Assembly: GCF_002080435.1 (NCBI RefSeq)
Contig: NZ_CP020538.1
Location: 1,979,501-2,043,500 of the forward strand
Reading direction: 5' to 3'
Length of the DNA: 64,000 bases
From: Sphingobium herbicidovorans
GTDB lineage: Bacteria; Pseudomonadota; Alphaproteobacteria; Sphingomonadales; Sphingomonadaceae
Part shown: positions 45,476-54,292 of the stretch, piece by piece
Position numbering within the stretch: position 1 is the first letter of the stretch
Layout of the letters: each line of letters opens with the position of its first letter
Program-made: the position numbers and the translations under genes
The notes under the pieces: generated by a model
Told to the model about the DNA's origin: nothing
The model's database searches: none
The model's input: only the letters and a program-made list of their open reading frames with translations

Positions 45476-46956
45476 TGAACCGTAAAGCGATCGTCATAGG
45501 GGCGGGCTTCGGCGGCCTCGCCCTTGCCATCCGCCTGCAATCGGCCGGCGTCGATACGACCCTCGTCGAAGCGCGTGACCGCCCCGGCGGGCGCGCCTAT
45601 ATGTGGGAAAAGGACGGGTTCACCTTCGACGCCGGACCGACGGTGATCACCGACCCGGACTGCCTGGGCGAACTATGGCGTCTGTCGGGCCATGAGATGG
45701 CGGAAGATGTCGATCTGGTGCCGGTCACGCCCTTTTACCGGCTGAACTGGCGGGACGGCACGAATTTCGACTATTCCAACGACGAAAATTCCCTGCGCGC
45801 CCAGATTGCGAAGCTCAATCCGCATGACGTCGCCGGCTACCAGCGTTTCCTCGACTATTCGGCCGGGGTTTACGAGGAAGGCTATCGAAAGCTGGGGTCG
45901 GTCGCGTTTCTGGACTTCGCCTCGATGATCCGGGCCGCCCCTGCGCTCGCCAAGCATCAGGCATGGCGGTCGGTCTATTCGATCGTCTCGTCCTATGTGA
46001 AGGATGAAAGGCTGCGTCAGGCCTTGTCCTTTCACACGCTGCTCGTCGGCGGCAATCCGATGCAGACCAGCGCCATCTATGCGCTGATCCATAAACTGGA
46101 AAAGGATGGCGGCGTCTGGTTCGCCAAGGGCGGCACGAACCGCCTGGTGCAGGGCATGGCCACCCATTTCGAAAGGCTTGGCGGCACCTTGCGCCTGGCC
46201 GATCCCGTCGTGCGGATCGAGACCCATGGCGATCGAGCAGTCGCGGTTTCGACCGCGTCAGGCTGGCGCGGTGAGGCGGATGCGGTCGCCAGCAACGCCG
46301 ATCTGATGCACAGCTATCGCGACCTTGTCGGGCATCATCCGCGCGGGCGGAAACAGGCGGAAAAGCTCGCCCGCAAACGCTGGTCGCCCAGCCTCTTCGT
46401 CCTGCATTTCGGAATCAAGGGCAGCTGGCCAGGCATCCCGCATCATATGATCCTGTTCGGTCCGCGCTATGATGGGCTGCTGACCGACATTTACGATCAT
46501 GGCGTGCTGCCGCAGGACTTTTCGCTCTACCTCCACCACCCGACCGTAACCGATCCGTCGATGGCGCCGGATGGGCATTCGACCTTCTATGCCCTCGCGC
46601 CTGTCCCGCACATGGGCAAGCTGCCGATCGATTGGGAGCAGTTCGGCCCGGTTTATGCCGAACGCATTCTGGACGAAATCCAGCATCGGTTGATCCCCGA
46701 CATCCGGTCGCGCATCGTTACCCGTTTCCATTATGCGCCGCCCGACTTCCGGCACGACCTGTCGGCCCATCTTGGCAGCGCCTTCAGCATGGAGCCGCTG
46801 CTTACGCAGAGCGCCTGGTTCCGCGCACATAACCGCGATGACGTGATCCCCAATCTCTATCTGGTCGGCGCAGGAACCCATCCTGGCGCCGGCATCCCCG
46901 GCGTAGTCGGCAGCGCCAAGGCGACGGCTGCGCTGATGCTTGAGGATCTGGCGTGA
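45475..46956 (+). CDS. crtI: Phytoene desaturase
   Basis: FAD enzyme carrying out the desaturations from phytoene to lycopene. The 493-residue protein begins MNRKAIVIGAGFGGLALAIR (dinucleotide fold) and has FTFDAGPTVITDPDCLGELW and the C-terminal YLVGAGTHPGAGIPGVVGSA, all classic CrtI motifs. ATG at 45475 overlaps the crtY stop. The next gene starts at GTG inside the crtI stop codon region, so all three are likely translated together. Confidence 0.96.
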   Translation: MNRKAIVIGAGFGGLALAIRLQSAGVDTTLVEARDRPGGRAYMWEKDGFTFDAGPTVITDPDCLGELWRLSGHEMAEDVDLVPVTPFYRLNWRDGTNFDYSNDENSLRAQIAKLNPHDVAGYQRFLDYSAGVYEEGYRKLGSVAFLDFASMIRAAPALAKHQAWRSVYSIVSSYVKDERLRQALSFHTLLVGGNPMQTSAIYALIHKLEKDGGVWFAKGGTNRLVQGMATHFERLGGTLRLADPVVRIETHGDRAVAVSTASGWRGEADAVASNADLMHSYRDLVGHHPRGRKQAEKLARKRWSPSLFVLHFGIKGSWPGIPHHMILFGPRYDGLLTDIYDHGVLPQDFSLYLHHPTVTDPSMAPDGHSTFYALAPVPHMGKLPIDWEQFGPVYAERILDEIQHRLIPDIRSRIVTRFHYAPPDFRHDLSAHLGSAFSMEPLLTQSAWFRAHNRDDVIPNLYLVGAGTHPGAGIPGVVGSAKATAALMLEDLA

Positions 46957-47534
46957 GGCGATTGGCGGTCTATTGCGGCTCGGCCATGCCTGCCGATCCC
47001 GTCTATGTGGAAACGGCGCGCCATGTCGGCCGCACGCTTGCCGGACGCGGCATTGGAGTCGTTTATGGCGGCGGGCGGCTTGGCCTGATGGGCGCCGTGG
47101 CCGATGCGGCGCTGGACGCAGGCGGCGAAGTGATCGGCGTTATCCCGGAAGCACTGGTCAACGCGGAGGTGGCCCATCGCGGCTGCACCGAACTTCGCGT
47201 CGTGCAGACAATGCATCAGCGCAAGGCGCTCTTCACCGATCTCTCCGACGGCTTCGTCACGCTCCCGGGCGGCGTGGGGACTATGGATGAGTTGTGGGAG
47301 GCGATCAGCTGGGCGCAGCTTGGCTATCATTCAAAACCCGTCGGGTTGCTCAACGTCGCTGGCTTCTACGACCACCTCATCGCCTTCAATCACCATATGA
47401 CGGGCACGGGATTCATCCGCCGCCAGCATGCCGGCATCCTGCTTCATGCAGATGCGATCGAACCCCTGCTTGACCAGATGGCGGCCTATCAGGCGCATGA
47501 GCCTATCTTCTCCATGAAGCTCGACCGACTCTGA
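46953..47534 (+). CDS. LOG family (TIGR00730) nucleotide phosphoribohydrolase-like
   Basis: A 193-residue protein with RLAVYCGSAMPADPVYVETA, VYGGGRLGLMGAVADAAL, the signature Arg in MHQRKALF and LPGGVGTMDELWE. Such proteins hydrolyse nucleoside monophosphates to base and ribose 5-phosphate and activate cytokinins in plants. GTG overlaps the crtI stop by four bases. A LOG gene inside a carotenoid operon has no obvious pathway role; it may be a base-salvage function that travels with the cluster. Confidence 0.9.
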   Translation: MRRLAVYCGSAMPADPVYVETARHVGRTLAGRGIGVVYGGGRLGLMGAVADAALDAGGEVIGVIPEALVNAEVAHRGCTELRVVQTMHQRKALFTDLSDGFVTLPGGVGTMDELWEAISWAQLGYHSKPVGLLNVAGFYDHLIAFNHHMTGTGFIRRQHAGILLHADAIEPLLDQMAAYQAHEPIFSMKLDRL

Positions 47535-47585
47535 TCTTTACCTCGCCCGCTTGCGGGCGGCGGCGCGGGAGGGCATGCCTCCAAC

Positions 47586-48533
47586 GTGACTTATCTGGAC
47601 CGCCCCAAGCTCGTAGCCCATGCCCGCGACAGTATCGCGCGCGGCTCCAAATCCTTTGCTCTCGCCTCCAAATTGTTCGACCGCCAGACGCGCGAGCGAG
47701 CATGGCTGCTCTATGCCTGGTGTCGGAAATGCGATGATATTGCCGATGGGCAGGATCATGGCGGCGCGATGCAGGGCGTCACCGACGGGCAGGCGCGACT
47801 ATCCACTATCCGCGTGCTGACCGATGCCGCATTGCGCGGAGAGGTGACCGGGGATCCCGCATTTGACGGCTTCGGTATTGTGATGCGCGAATGCCGCATC
47901 CCGACCCGCTATGCCCATGACCTGATTGAAGGCTTCGCTCTCGACGCTCGCGAGTGGAGGCCACGTAGCCAGGCCGACATGCTGCGCTATTGCTACCATG
48001 TCGCTGGCGCCGTGGGTTGCATGATGGCGGTGCTGATGGGAGTCGATCCAGACGACCAAGCGACGTTGGACCGCGCGTGTGATCTGGGCCTTGCCTTTCA
48101 ACTAGCGAACATCGCTAGGGACATCAGCGAGGATGAAGCCGCCGGCCGTTGCTATCTGCCTGAAGAATGGCTTGTAGAAATGGATATTCCGCCCGGCGAG
48201 CATATGAAGCCGTGGGCCCGCCCCAAGCTTGCCATTCTCGCCCGCCGCCTTGCGGACATGGCGGCGGATTATGAGCAAAGCGCCCGTCACGGCGCGATTG
48301 CGCTCCCGCCTCGATCGGCATGGGCGGTTCTCGCGGCAGCGGGCATTTATGGCGATATAGCCCGCGAAGTCGCTCGCCGCGGCGAACATGCCTGGGATCA
48401 CCGGGTGGTCACGCCCAAGGGGGACAAGCTTGGCTGGGTGGCGCGCGCCGCGATGCAAGTTGTGGGCCGCGCCCGCCGCTGGCCTGCTTCGGCGCTGCGT
48501 CCGCCGCATCTCTGGACCCGGCCGCAACCCTGA
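47586..48533 (+). CDS. crtB: Phytoene synthase
   Basis: Head-to-head condensation of two geranylgeranyl diphosphates to phytoene. 315 residues from a GTG at 47586. The two Asp-rich diphosphate-binding regions are WCRKCDDIADG and LANIARDISEDEAAGRCYLP. SIARGSKSFALASKLFD is the usual N-terminal pattern. It is 51 bases after the LOG gene and ends against the amt terminator, completing the carotenoid unit. No crtW/crtZ or crtX gene lies in the window. Confidence 0.95.
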   Translation: MTYLDRPKLVAHARDSIARGSKSFALASKLFDRQTRERAWLLYAWCRKCDDIADGQDHGGAMQGVTDGQARLSTIRVLTDAALRGEVTGDPAFDGFGIVMRECRIPTRYAHDLIEGFALDAREWRPRSQADMLRYCYHVAGAVGCMMAVLMGVDPDDQATLDRACDLGLAFQLANIARDISEDEAAGRCYLPEEWLVEMDIPPGEHMKPWARPKLAILARRLADMAADYEQSARHGAIALPPRSAWAVLAAAGIYGDIAREVARRGEHAWDHRVVTPKGDKLGWVARAAMQVVGRARRWPASALRPPHLWTRPQP

Positions 48534-48534
48534 C

Positions 48535-48566
48535 AAAAAAAGGACCGATACTTTCGTACCGGTCCC
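48535..48566 (-). terminator. Intrinsic terminator after amt
   Basis: Read on the minus strand, GGACCGGTAC pairs with GTATCGGTCC (one mismatch) across a GAAA loop and runs into seven Ts. It terminates transcription from the glnK-amt unit just before the end of convergent crtB. A second GC-rich hairpin without a T run lies nearer amt at about 48597-48624. Confidence 0.85.
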
Positions 48567-48634
48567 AGGCGTGTTCGCAGGAGGAACAAGGTGAGGCGGG
48601 CGGGCCGTTCGTCGCGGCCCGCCCTGCCGAAGTC

Positions 48635-49969
48635 TTAGATGTTGTAAGCGCGTTCGCCGTGCTCGCCGAGGTCGAGACCTTCCTGCTCGACTTCGCGGCT
48701 GACCCGCAGGCCAGTGACCGCCTTGGCGATGAAGATGGCAATGGTCGTGCCGATGGCTGCCCAGACGATGGTCGTCAGCGTGGCGAGCAACTGGGTCACG
48801 AGCTGGCTGCTCATCACGAAGTCCGCGCCGCCGGGACCACCGAGCGAGGGCGAGTAGACGATGCCGGTTCCGATGGCGCCAACCATGCCGCCAATGCCAT
48901 GGATGCCGAACGCATCGAGCGAGTCGTCATAGCCGAGCTTGGGCTTGAGGACGGTGACCGCATAGAAGCAGATGATCGATGCTACCCCGCCGAGCACGAT
49001 TGCGCCGAACGGACCGGAGTTGCCAGCAGCAGGAGTGACCGCGACGAGGCCGGCGATGATACCCGAGCAGAAGCCCAGTGCCGAACCCTTGTGACCGTTG
49101 AGGCGCTCTGCGAGCATCCAGAACAGGCCAGCCGAAGCCGTGGCGACAAAGGTGTTGATCATCGCGAGGGCAGCCGAACCATTGGCTTCCAGGGCCGAAC
49201 CCGCGTTGAAGCCGAACCAGCCGACCCACAGCAGGCCGGTGCCGACAGCCGTCAGCGTCAGCGAGTGCGGAGGCATCGGTTCCTTGGGATAGCCCATGCG
49301 CTTGCCCAGGATGATGCAGGCCACCAGCGCCGAGACGCCAGCGTTGATATGCACCACGGTGCCGCCAGCGAAGTCCAGCGCGCCCATTTCGAAGAACAGG
49401 CCACCGGCCGCCCACACCATGTGCGCGATCGGAAAGTAGACGATGGTGAGCCAGACGATGGCGAACACCATGACTGCCGAGAATTTGATGCGCTCCACCA
49501 CCGAGCCCAGGACCAGAGCAACCGTGATGGCGGCGAAGGTCATCTGGAAGGCGACGAACACATATTCAGGGATGACGACGCCATCAGTGAAGGTGGCGGC
49601 GGTCGAGTCCGGCGTGATGCCCGCCAGGAACGCCTTGGAGAAATCGGAGATGAAGCCGTTGCTGGGGCCCGCGAACGCCAGGCTGTAGCCGTAGATCACC
49701 CAGATCAGCATCGCCAGGGCTGCCGCGGCGCCAATCTGCGTCATGACCGACAGCATGTTCTTGGTACGAACGAGGCCGCCGTAGAAAAGGGCGAGGCCCG
49801 GCAGGATCATGGCAAGGACGAGGACCGTCGATGTCATCATCCAGGCGGTATCGCCCTTGTCCGGCGTCGGCGCGGCGGCTGCCGCATCCTGTGCCCATGC
49901 GGGCATCGCGGCGAAGATGAACAGGCCAGCAGCCCCCATCGCGCCGCAGAATTTATTGGAAAAGGTCAT
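48635..49969 (-). CDS. amt: Ammonium transporter
   Basis: Trimeric inner-membrane ammonium channel of 444 residues. The ATG at 49969 follows AAGGGGGGAATA. A signal-like N terminus (GAAGLFIFAAMPAWAQ) precedes the pore domain of about 11 helices; ALFYGGLVRTKNMLSVMTQ, TVVHINAGVSALVACIILG and FGIHGIGGMVGAIGTG contain the conserved residues of the pore, including the two pore His regions. The C-terminal tail ends EHGERAYNI. It is preceded 13 bases upstream by glnK, the regulator that blocks the pore under nitrogen excess. Confidence 0.95.
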   Translation of the reverse strand: MTFSNKFCGAMGAAGLFIFAAMPAWAQDAAAAAPTPDKGDTAWMMTSTVLVLAMILPGLALFYGGLVRTKNMLSVMTQIGAAAALAMLIWVIYGYSLAFAGPSNGFISDFSKAFLAGITPDSTAATFTDGVVIPEYVFVAFQMTFAAITVALVLGSVVERIKFSAVMVFAIVWLTIVYFPIAHMVWAAGGLFFEMGALDFAGGTVVHINAGVSALVACIILGKRMGYPKEPMPPHSLTLTAVGTGLLWVGWFGFNAGSALEANGSAALAMINTFVATASAGLFWMLAERLNGHKGSALGFCSGIIAGLVAVTPAAGNSGPFGAIVLGGVASIICFYAVTVLKPKLGYDDSLDAFGIHGIGGMVGAIGTGIVYSPSLGGPGGADFVMSSQLVTQLLATLTTIVWAAIGTTIAIFIAKAVTGLRVSREVEQEGLDLGEHGERAYNI

Positions 49970-49982
49970 TATTCCCCCCTTC

Positions 49983-50321
49983 TTACAGCGCGGTTTCGCC
50001 GGTCTCGCCGGTGCGGATGCGCACGGCCTGACCAACATCGAGGACGAAGATCTTGCCATCGCCGATCGCGCCGGAGTTGGCCGCCTGTTGCGTCGCTTCG
50101 ACTACGCGCGGAGCGAGATCATCATCGCAGACGACCTCGATCTTGATTTTCGGAACCATGTTCGTGGAATATTCGGCGCCCCGGTAGATTTCGGTTTGCC
50201 CCTTCTGGCGGCCGAAGCCTTTCACCTCGCTCACCGTCATCCCGGCGATACCCAGCGAGGAGAGTGCCTCGCGGACATCGTCAAGCTTGAACGGCTTGAT
50301 GATAGCCATGACAAGTTTCAT
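49983..50321 (-). CDS. glnK: P-II nitrogen regulatory protein
   Basis: A 112-residue trimeric signal protein sensing 2-oxoglutarate and ATP/ADP. MKLVMAIIKPFKLDDVREAL starts the protein, and the T-loop GRQKGQTEIYRGAEY carries Tyr51, the uridylylation site. The B-loop region GDGKIFVLDV is conserved. GGGGG precedes the ATG. It is upstream of amt in one transcription unit driven by a sigma-54 promoter, the usual glnK-amtB arrangement. Confidence 0.95.
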   Translation of the reverse strand: MKLVMAIIKPFKLDDVREALSSLGIAGMTVSEVKGFGRQKGQTEIYRGAEYSTNMVPKIKIEVVCDDDLAPRVVEATQQAANSGAIGDGKIFVLDVGQAVRIRTGETGETAL

Positions 50322-50355
50322 GTCGCCCCCTGTTAATGGTGTGCGACAACACTCC

Positions 50356-50371
50356 AGCAAGGGTCGTGCCA
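50356..50371 (-). promoter_or_regulatory. Sigma-54 promoter of glnK-amt
   Basis: Read on the minus strand the site is TGGCAC, five bases, TTGCT, a perfect match to the -24/-12 sigma-54 consensus. The expected start lies near 50344, about 23 bases before the glnK ATG. This implies control by RpoN and NtrC under nitrogen limitation. An NtrC-like half-match (GCAC...TTGC) is seen near 50437-50450 but is weak. Confidence 0.88.
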
Positions 50372-50476
50372 GTTTGTTAAAAGCGCGTTATCGCGGCCTT
50401 CTTCCAAAGCCGCTCTCCTTGCGCCGCTAAAAAAATGGGCAGCACAAGGGCATTGCCTAAAAATCGGGCAGGGACT

Positions 50477-51052
50477 CTACCAGTCGGCGCCTGCTTGCGC
50501 GGCCAGTTCTTCGCCGGGCAATGTTTTTCGGCCCAAAGCGGCGTTGCGATGTGGAAAGCGACCGAACCGCTGTATTACCGCATAATGTTTTTTGGCGAAT
50601 TCCAGGGAGGAAGCATCATCCGCAGCCTCGAAAAGGCTGAGGGATAGTTTCTGATCCTCCAGATCCTCGCTGTGCTGGAACGGCATATAAAAGAAGAGCC
50701 GACCCGCGCCGCCAATCTGTATGTCATAGCCATGTGCTAGCGCTCCACGTGCCACCGCTCTGGCGAGTTCATCGGTTGCAAAGGCTTTGACCGTGTCACG
50801 AAACATGTTGCGCGGTAATTGATCGAACAGCAGGACGGCGGCCAGCGCATCATCGGCGCGCTCAAGGAACGCTTCTGGAGCCAAGCCCTGTTTTTCGCTC
50901 CACAAACGGTGAAATCGGGCTGCACATTCCTGATCCAGGCAGGGGTCATGCGCCCACCAGCCTTTCTCCCCGACATGATTGAACCAAAAATCCAGAAGCG
51001 CCGCAGCCCAGTCGGCGGTCACGGCGTCATGACTATCCGTCAACATGTTCAT
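50477..51052 (-). CDS. DUF924 family protein
   Basis: A 191-residue helical protein of the DUF924 (PF06041) family. LLDFWFNHVGEKGWW at the start, AAVLLFDQLPRNMFRDTVKAFATD in the middle and FFYMPFQHSEDLEDQ are the conserved blocks. The fold is TPR-like and the function is unknown. It follows tldD by 54 bases on the same strand. The start is either of two ATGs 6 bases apart. Confidence 0.85.
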   Translation of the reverse strand: MNMLTDSHDAVTADWAAALLDFWFNHVGEKGWWAHDPCLDQECAARFHRLWSEKQGLAPEAFLERADDALAAVLLFDQLPRNMFRDTVKAFATDELARAVARGALAHGYDIQIGGAGRLFFYMPFQHSEDLEDQKLSLSLFEAADDASSLEFAKKHYAVIQRFGRFPHRNAALGRKTLPGEELAAQAGADW

Positions 51053-51106
51053 GTTAAAAGAAGCAAGTTACGGAAACTTGGTTCCTCAATCCGTAGCGTC
51101 GTCGTC

Positions 51107-52549
51107 TCAGGTCGCCGTACCGCCGACGGTCAGTCCCTTCATCAGCAGCGTCGGCTGTCCTACGCCGGCGGGCACGCTCTGCCCGCCCTTGCCGCACACG
51201 CCGATGCCTTCGTCCAGCGCCCAGTCGTTGCCGATGCCGGCAACTTTGGTCAACGCGGTCGGTCCATCGCCGATCAACGTCGCGCCCTTGATTGGCTCGC
51301 CCAACTTCCCATTCTCGACCTTATAGGCCTCGGTGCAGGAAAATACGAACTTGCCGGACACGATATCGACCTGACCGCCGCCGAAGCTCCTGGCGAAAAT
51401 GCCCGACTTCATGCGGGACAGCAGCTCTTGTGGATCGTCCTGCCCACCCTTGATGAAGGTGTTGGTCATGCGCGGCATGGGCGCGTGGGCATAGCTTTCG
51501 CGGCGGCCATTCCCGGTCGGTTCGACGCCCATCAGCCGCGCGTTCAGGCGATCCTGCATATAGCCTTTGAGTATGCCGTCCTCAATCAGCACATTTTCCC
51601 GTGTAGGCGTACCTTCATCGTCGATCGACAGCGATCCCCGCCGGTTCAGGATTGATCCGTCATCGACTACCGTAACGCCGGACGCAGCTACCCGTTCTCC
51701 GATCCGGCCGGAAAAGGCGCTGGTGCCCTTGCGGTTGAAGTCGCCTTCAAGCCCATGGCCGATAGCCTCATGCACCAGCACGCCGGGCCAGCCGGGGCCC
51801 AGCAATACAGTCATCTCTCCAGCAGGCGCAGCGACTGAGCGCAGGTTCACGCGCGCCTGAGCCAGCGCCTCGTCAATCGCACGGTTCCAGATCTCCGGGT
51901 TCATCACCTGATCGTACAGATAACGCCCGCCAATCCCGAACACGCCCGTCTCGCGACGGCCGTTTTCTTCCAGGATGAGCGACACGTTGAGCCGCACCAG
52001 CGGGCGAATGTCGGTCGCCATAAAACCGTCGGCGCGGACAATCTCGACGACGGACCAGCTTCCCGCGAGGCTCACTGACACCTGTGCAACGCGCGGATCA
52101 CGCGCCCGTGCCGCCGCGTCGATCGCCGCGCAGAGAGTCACCTTTTCGGCGAAAGGCACGATTTCCAGTGGATTGGCGTCTGTATAGAGGTGGCGATTGG
52201 TATGCTGGGGCGGTGGTGCGGGCCGGCCCTTAGCCGGATCGAGCAACGCCAGCGTTTCCGCCGCGCGACGGATCGCCGCCTCGCTGATATCATTGGCATG
52301 GGCGAAGCCAGTCATCTCGCCGGATACGCCGCGCAGGCCAAAGCCCGCATCGGTCGAATAGTCGGCGGTCTTCAGCCGCCCGTCATCAAAGCCGAAGCTC
52401 TCGCTCGCTCGATATTGCAGATAGAGCTCGCCATCGTCGCAACTGGCGAGTGCTTGAGCAGTCAGGCGGCGAGCGCCATCAGGATCTAGCAGGCCGGGCC
52501 GGTAGAGAAGGCCGCGCGCATCGGTGAACTGAGAGGCAATATCGGTCAT
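51107..52549 (-). CDS. tldD: Metalloprotease TldD
   Basis: Zinc protease subunit of 480 residues that acts with TldE/PmbA on unfolded peptides (known for microcin B17 and CcdA processing). The zinc motif HEAIGHGLEGD and the conserved GTSAFSGRIGERVA, LIEDGILKGYMQDRLNA and ARSFGGGQVDIVSGKFVF segments are visible. The ATG at 52549 is used; twelve upstream codons are poor. No pmbA lies nearby. It is downstream of a small zinc-finger gene by 62 bases. Confidence 0.95.
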   Translation of the reverse strand: MTDIASQFTDARGLLYRPGLLDPDGARRLTAQALASCDDGELYLQYRASESFGFDDGRLKTADYSTDAGFGLRGVSGEMTGFAHANDISEAAIRRAAETLALLDPAKGRPAPPPQHTNRHLYTDANPLEIVPFAEKVTLCAAIDAAARARDPRVAQVSVSLAGSWSVVEIVRADGFMATDIRPLVRLNVSLILEENGRRETGVFGIGGRYLYDQVMNPEIWNRAIDEALAQARVNLRSVAAPAGEMTVLLGPGWPGVLVHEAIGHGLEGDFNRKGTSAFSGRIGERVAASGVTVVDDGSILNRRGSLSIDDEGTPTRENVLIEDGILKGYMQDRLNARLMGVEPTGNGRRESYAHAPMPRMTNTFIKGGQDDPQELLSRMKSGIFARSFGGGQVDIVSGKFVFSCTEAYKVENGKLGEPIKGATLIGDGPTALTKVAGIGNDWALDEGIGVCGKGGQSVPAGVGQPTLLMKGLTVGGTAT

Positions 52550-52611
52550 GCCGCTCGATATAGGGGCGGCACCTCCGAAGCCCAATCAAAATCGCAACGC
52601 GTGCACCCGGA

Positions 52612-52839
52612 TCAGAGGCTTGCGCCGGACGCGATGTCAGGCAGACCGGCAACCTCGGGCGTGTCCGCCGGGCCGCCGATCAGGACGAAGCGCCGGTCGC
52701 AATAGCCGCAATCGACATAGCCATGCTCGTCAATTTCCAGGAAGACACGCGGATGGCCCAAGGCTGCGGGGATGTCACCCGATCCATCGCAGGAGACGCG
52801 GGGCTTGGTGACTCGAATAATTTCAGGCGGCTGAATCAT
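52612..52839 (-). CDS. CHCC-type zinc-finger protein
   Basis: A 75-residue protein with one Cys in VSCDGSG, one His in ALGHPRVFLEI and a Cys pair in DCGYCDRRFVL, the zf-CHCC pattern (PF10276) shared with mitochondrial complex I subunit NDUFS6. In alphaproteobacteria the small protein is often annotated as NDUFS6-like, but its role is not established. It starts 45 bases from the 3' end of tRNA-Val on the same strand and may be read through from it. Confidence 0.85.
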   Translation of the reverse strand: MIQPPEIIRVTKPRVSCDGSGDIPAALGHPRVFLEIDEHGYVDCGYCDRRFVLIGGPADTPEVAGLPDIASGASL

Positions 52840-52884
52840 GATGGCTCGATTAGCAGCGGCGGCGTGACGCCGCAAGAAGGGCGG

Positions 52885-52960
52885 TGGTGGGCGATGACGG
52901 GCTCGAACCGCCGACATTCTCGGTGTAAACGAGACGCTCTACCAACTGAGCTAATCGCCC
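52885..52960 (-). tRNA. tRNA-Val (TAC)
   Basis: A 76-base cloverleaf with encoded CCA. Acceptor GGGCGAT/ATCGCCC, D-loop AGTTGGTA, anticodon stem TCTCG/CGAGA with loop TTTACAC (TAC), T-loop TTCGAGC. Confidence 0.95.
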
Positions 52961-53043
52961 GTTACCGCACCCCAATCCGGTGCAGCCGGAGCGGGCCTAT
53001 CTAGGCGAATCGGCGCGCGGGTCAAGCATTGATGACGATCGGA

Positions 53044-54048
53044 TCAACCGCAAAGAAAGCGGCGGCTGGCCGCGAACCAGCGCGTCAGCGCTTCGGCGGT
53101 CTCTTCGGTCAGGGCGATGAACACACGGCGACCGTCCTGTGGATCGGCCTGACGACGAACGATGCCCTTGTCCGTCAGGGTTCGGATCCAGCGCAGCGCG
53201 GTGTTCGGCGGTACGGCGGAGGCGATGCACAGGCTGGAAACGGAAACGCGCTCCTGCTCCAGCCGCGCCGCCAGCAGATCGAGCAGCATGTCCCAGGCCG
53301 GATCGGCGAACAGGTCGCCGGGCAGAAAATCCTCGCGCAGTCGTCTTGCCCGCAACAGATCCCTGACCTGCGACGCGTCGAGTGCGGCTGTATCTGTTAT
53401 CGACTGGTCGCTGCCCATCGGCTCGACCGCCGGCATGCCGATATAGTCGCTGGAGCGGTCTGATATGCGTGGCCCCAGCGCGAAGGATGGCGTGGCATGG
53501 CGCGGCCGGGATGTCAGGGCTTCCAGCGTACGGGCAAGCCGACTGACCTCTTCGCTCAATTGCTGCAAGCGAATGCCTTCGCTTTCCTGATTGACTTCAT
53601 GAAGGGTGCGCTGCGGCGTAGCGCTTCCAGCGGTCAGCAGCGCCGCTGCGAGATCGGTATGATCCGGCGTACACAGTAATTGCGTCCGCTCGCTTCGGAT
53701 ACAGGCGAAGGCCAGATCGACCGTGTCCATCCCGGCGACGAGGATGACCGACAGGTCATTCTGCATTGCCAGCGTCTCAACCTGCACCAGCAGGCGTTCG
53801 AGCAGGGTGGATGGTTGCGTGCAGAATAACAGGATGACGTCGCATCCCACCTGCATGTCCAGCCGCAAGGAGGCCTGTTCCAGCCGGACGATGTCCAGCA
53901 GCCGGAATTGGGCGGCACGAGCGAGACCGTCAATATCATCGAGGAAGACGTCGTCGGCCAGGATGAGCAGGCCAGCGCGTTGGTCTTTCACCCCGTAGCT
54001 TTCCTCCATCCTGGTGCCAAAATCGGCCGAGGAACGATCCATTTCCAC
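53044..54048 (-). CDS. Receiver-like domain fused to MarR-type winged helix
   Basis: A 334-residue protein without a clear named family. The N-terminal 120 residues alternate strands and helices like a response-regulator receiver (AGLLILADD, CDVILLFC, LSVILVAG, TQLLCTPD), with Asp before VILLF where the phosphoacceptor would be, but without a clean acidic pair. A helical linker follows (LQQLSEEVSRLARTLEALTS). The C-terminal 100 residues have a MarR/helix-turn-helix look: VSVSSLCIASAVPPNTALRW and TLTDKGIVRRQADPQDGRRV. GTG 54048 is used, after GGAGATAACAG; ATG 54042 is possible. Confidence 0.75.
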   Translation of the reverse strand: MEMDRSSADFGTRMEESYGVKDQRAGLLILADDVFLDDIDGLARAAQFRLLDIVRLEQASLRLDMQVGCDVILLFCTQPSTLLERLLVQVETLAMQNDLSVILVAGMDTVDLAFACIRSERTQLLCTPDHTDLAAALLTAGSATPQRTLHEVNQESEGIRLQQLSEEVSRLARTLEALTSRPRHATPSFALGPRISDRSSDYIGMPAVEPMGSDQSITDTAALDASQVRDLLRARRLREDFLPGDLFADPAWDMLLDLLAARLEQERVSVSSLCIASAVPPNTALRWIRTLTDKGIVRRQADPQDGRRVFIALTEETAEALTRWFAASRRFLCG

Positions 54049-54073
54049 CTGTTATCTCCTGTCCCTGGTCTGT

Positions 54074-54129
54074 TCCGAGCTTATCGGAATATGGCGGCCA
54101 TGCGCCGGATCTCTCCTCCATATTGGAGG
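54074..54129. promoter_or_regulatory. Two short inverted repeats upstream of the receiver/MarR gene
   Basis: TCCGAGCTTATCGGA (54074-54088) and CCTCCATATTGGAGG (54115-54129) are both dyad-symmetric and lie 26-81 bases before the GTG start, where an operator would be. They may bind the regulator itself (inference). The rest of the 244-base gap shows nothing else. Confidence 0.35.
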
Positions 54130-54292
54130 GTGTGCGCGCTTCTGTCCGCCGGATGCTCGCTTGCCGCTACGAAATGCACGGGGTCAAGCGCCGCTGCCGC
54201 CAAAATGGTGGCGCTTTTCGCCGAAGTGGGGAGAGCGTCAGCGCGGATTTGATTTTATCCGAAACGGATTCATTTTGTTTGGCAGATTCACC

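Noticed and set aside
48320..50146. 608-codon frame antisense to amt and glnK
   Set aside because: It crosses a terminator, two genes and the end of crtB; no domain pattern.
50437..50450. NtrC binding site upstream of the sigma-54 promoter
   Set aside because: Only a partial match to the GCAC-N-GTGC dyad; kept as a weak note, not a feature.
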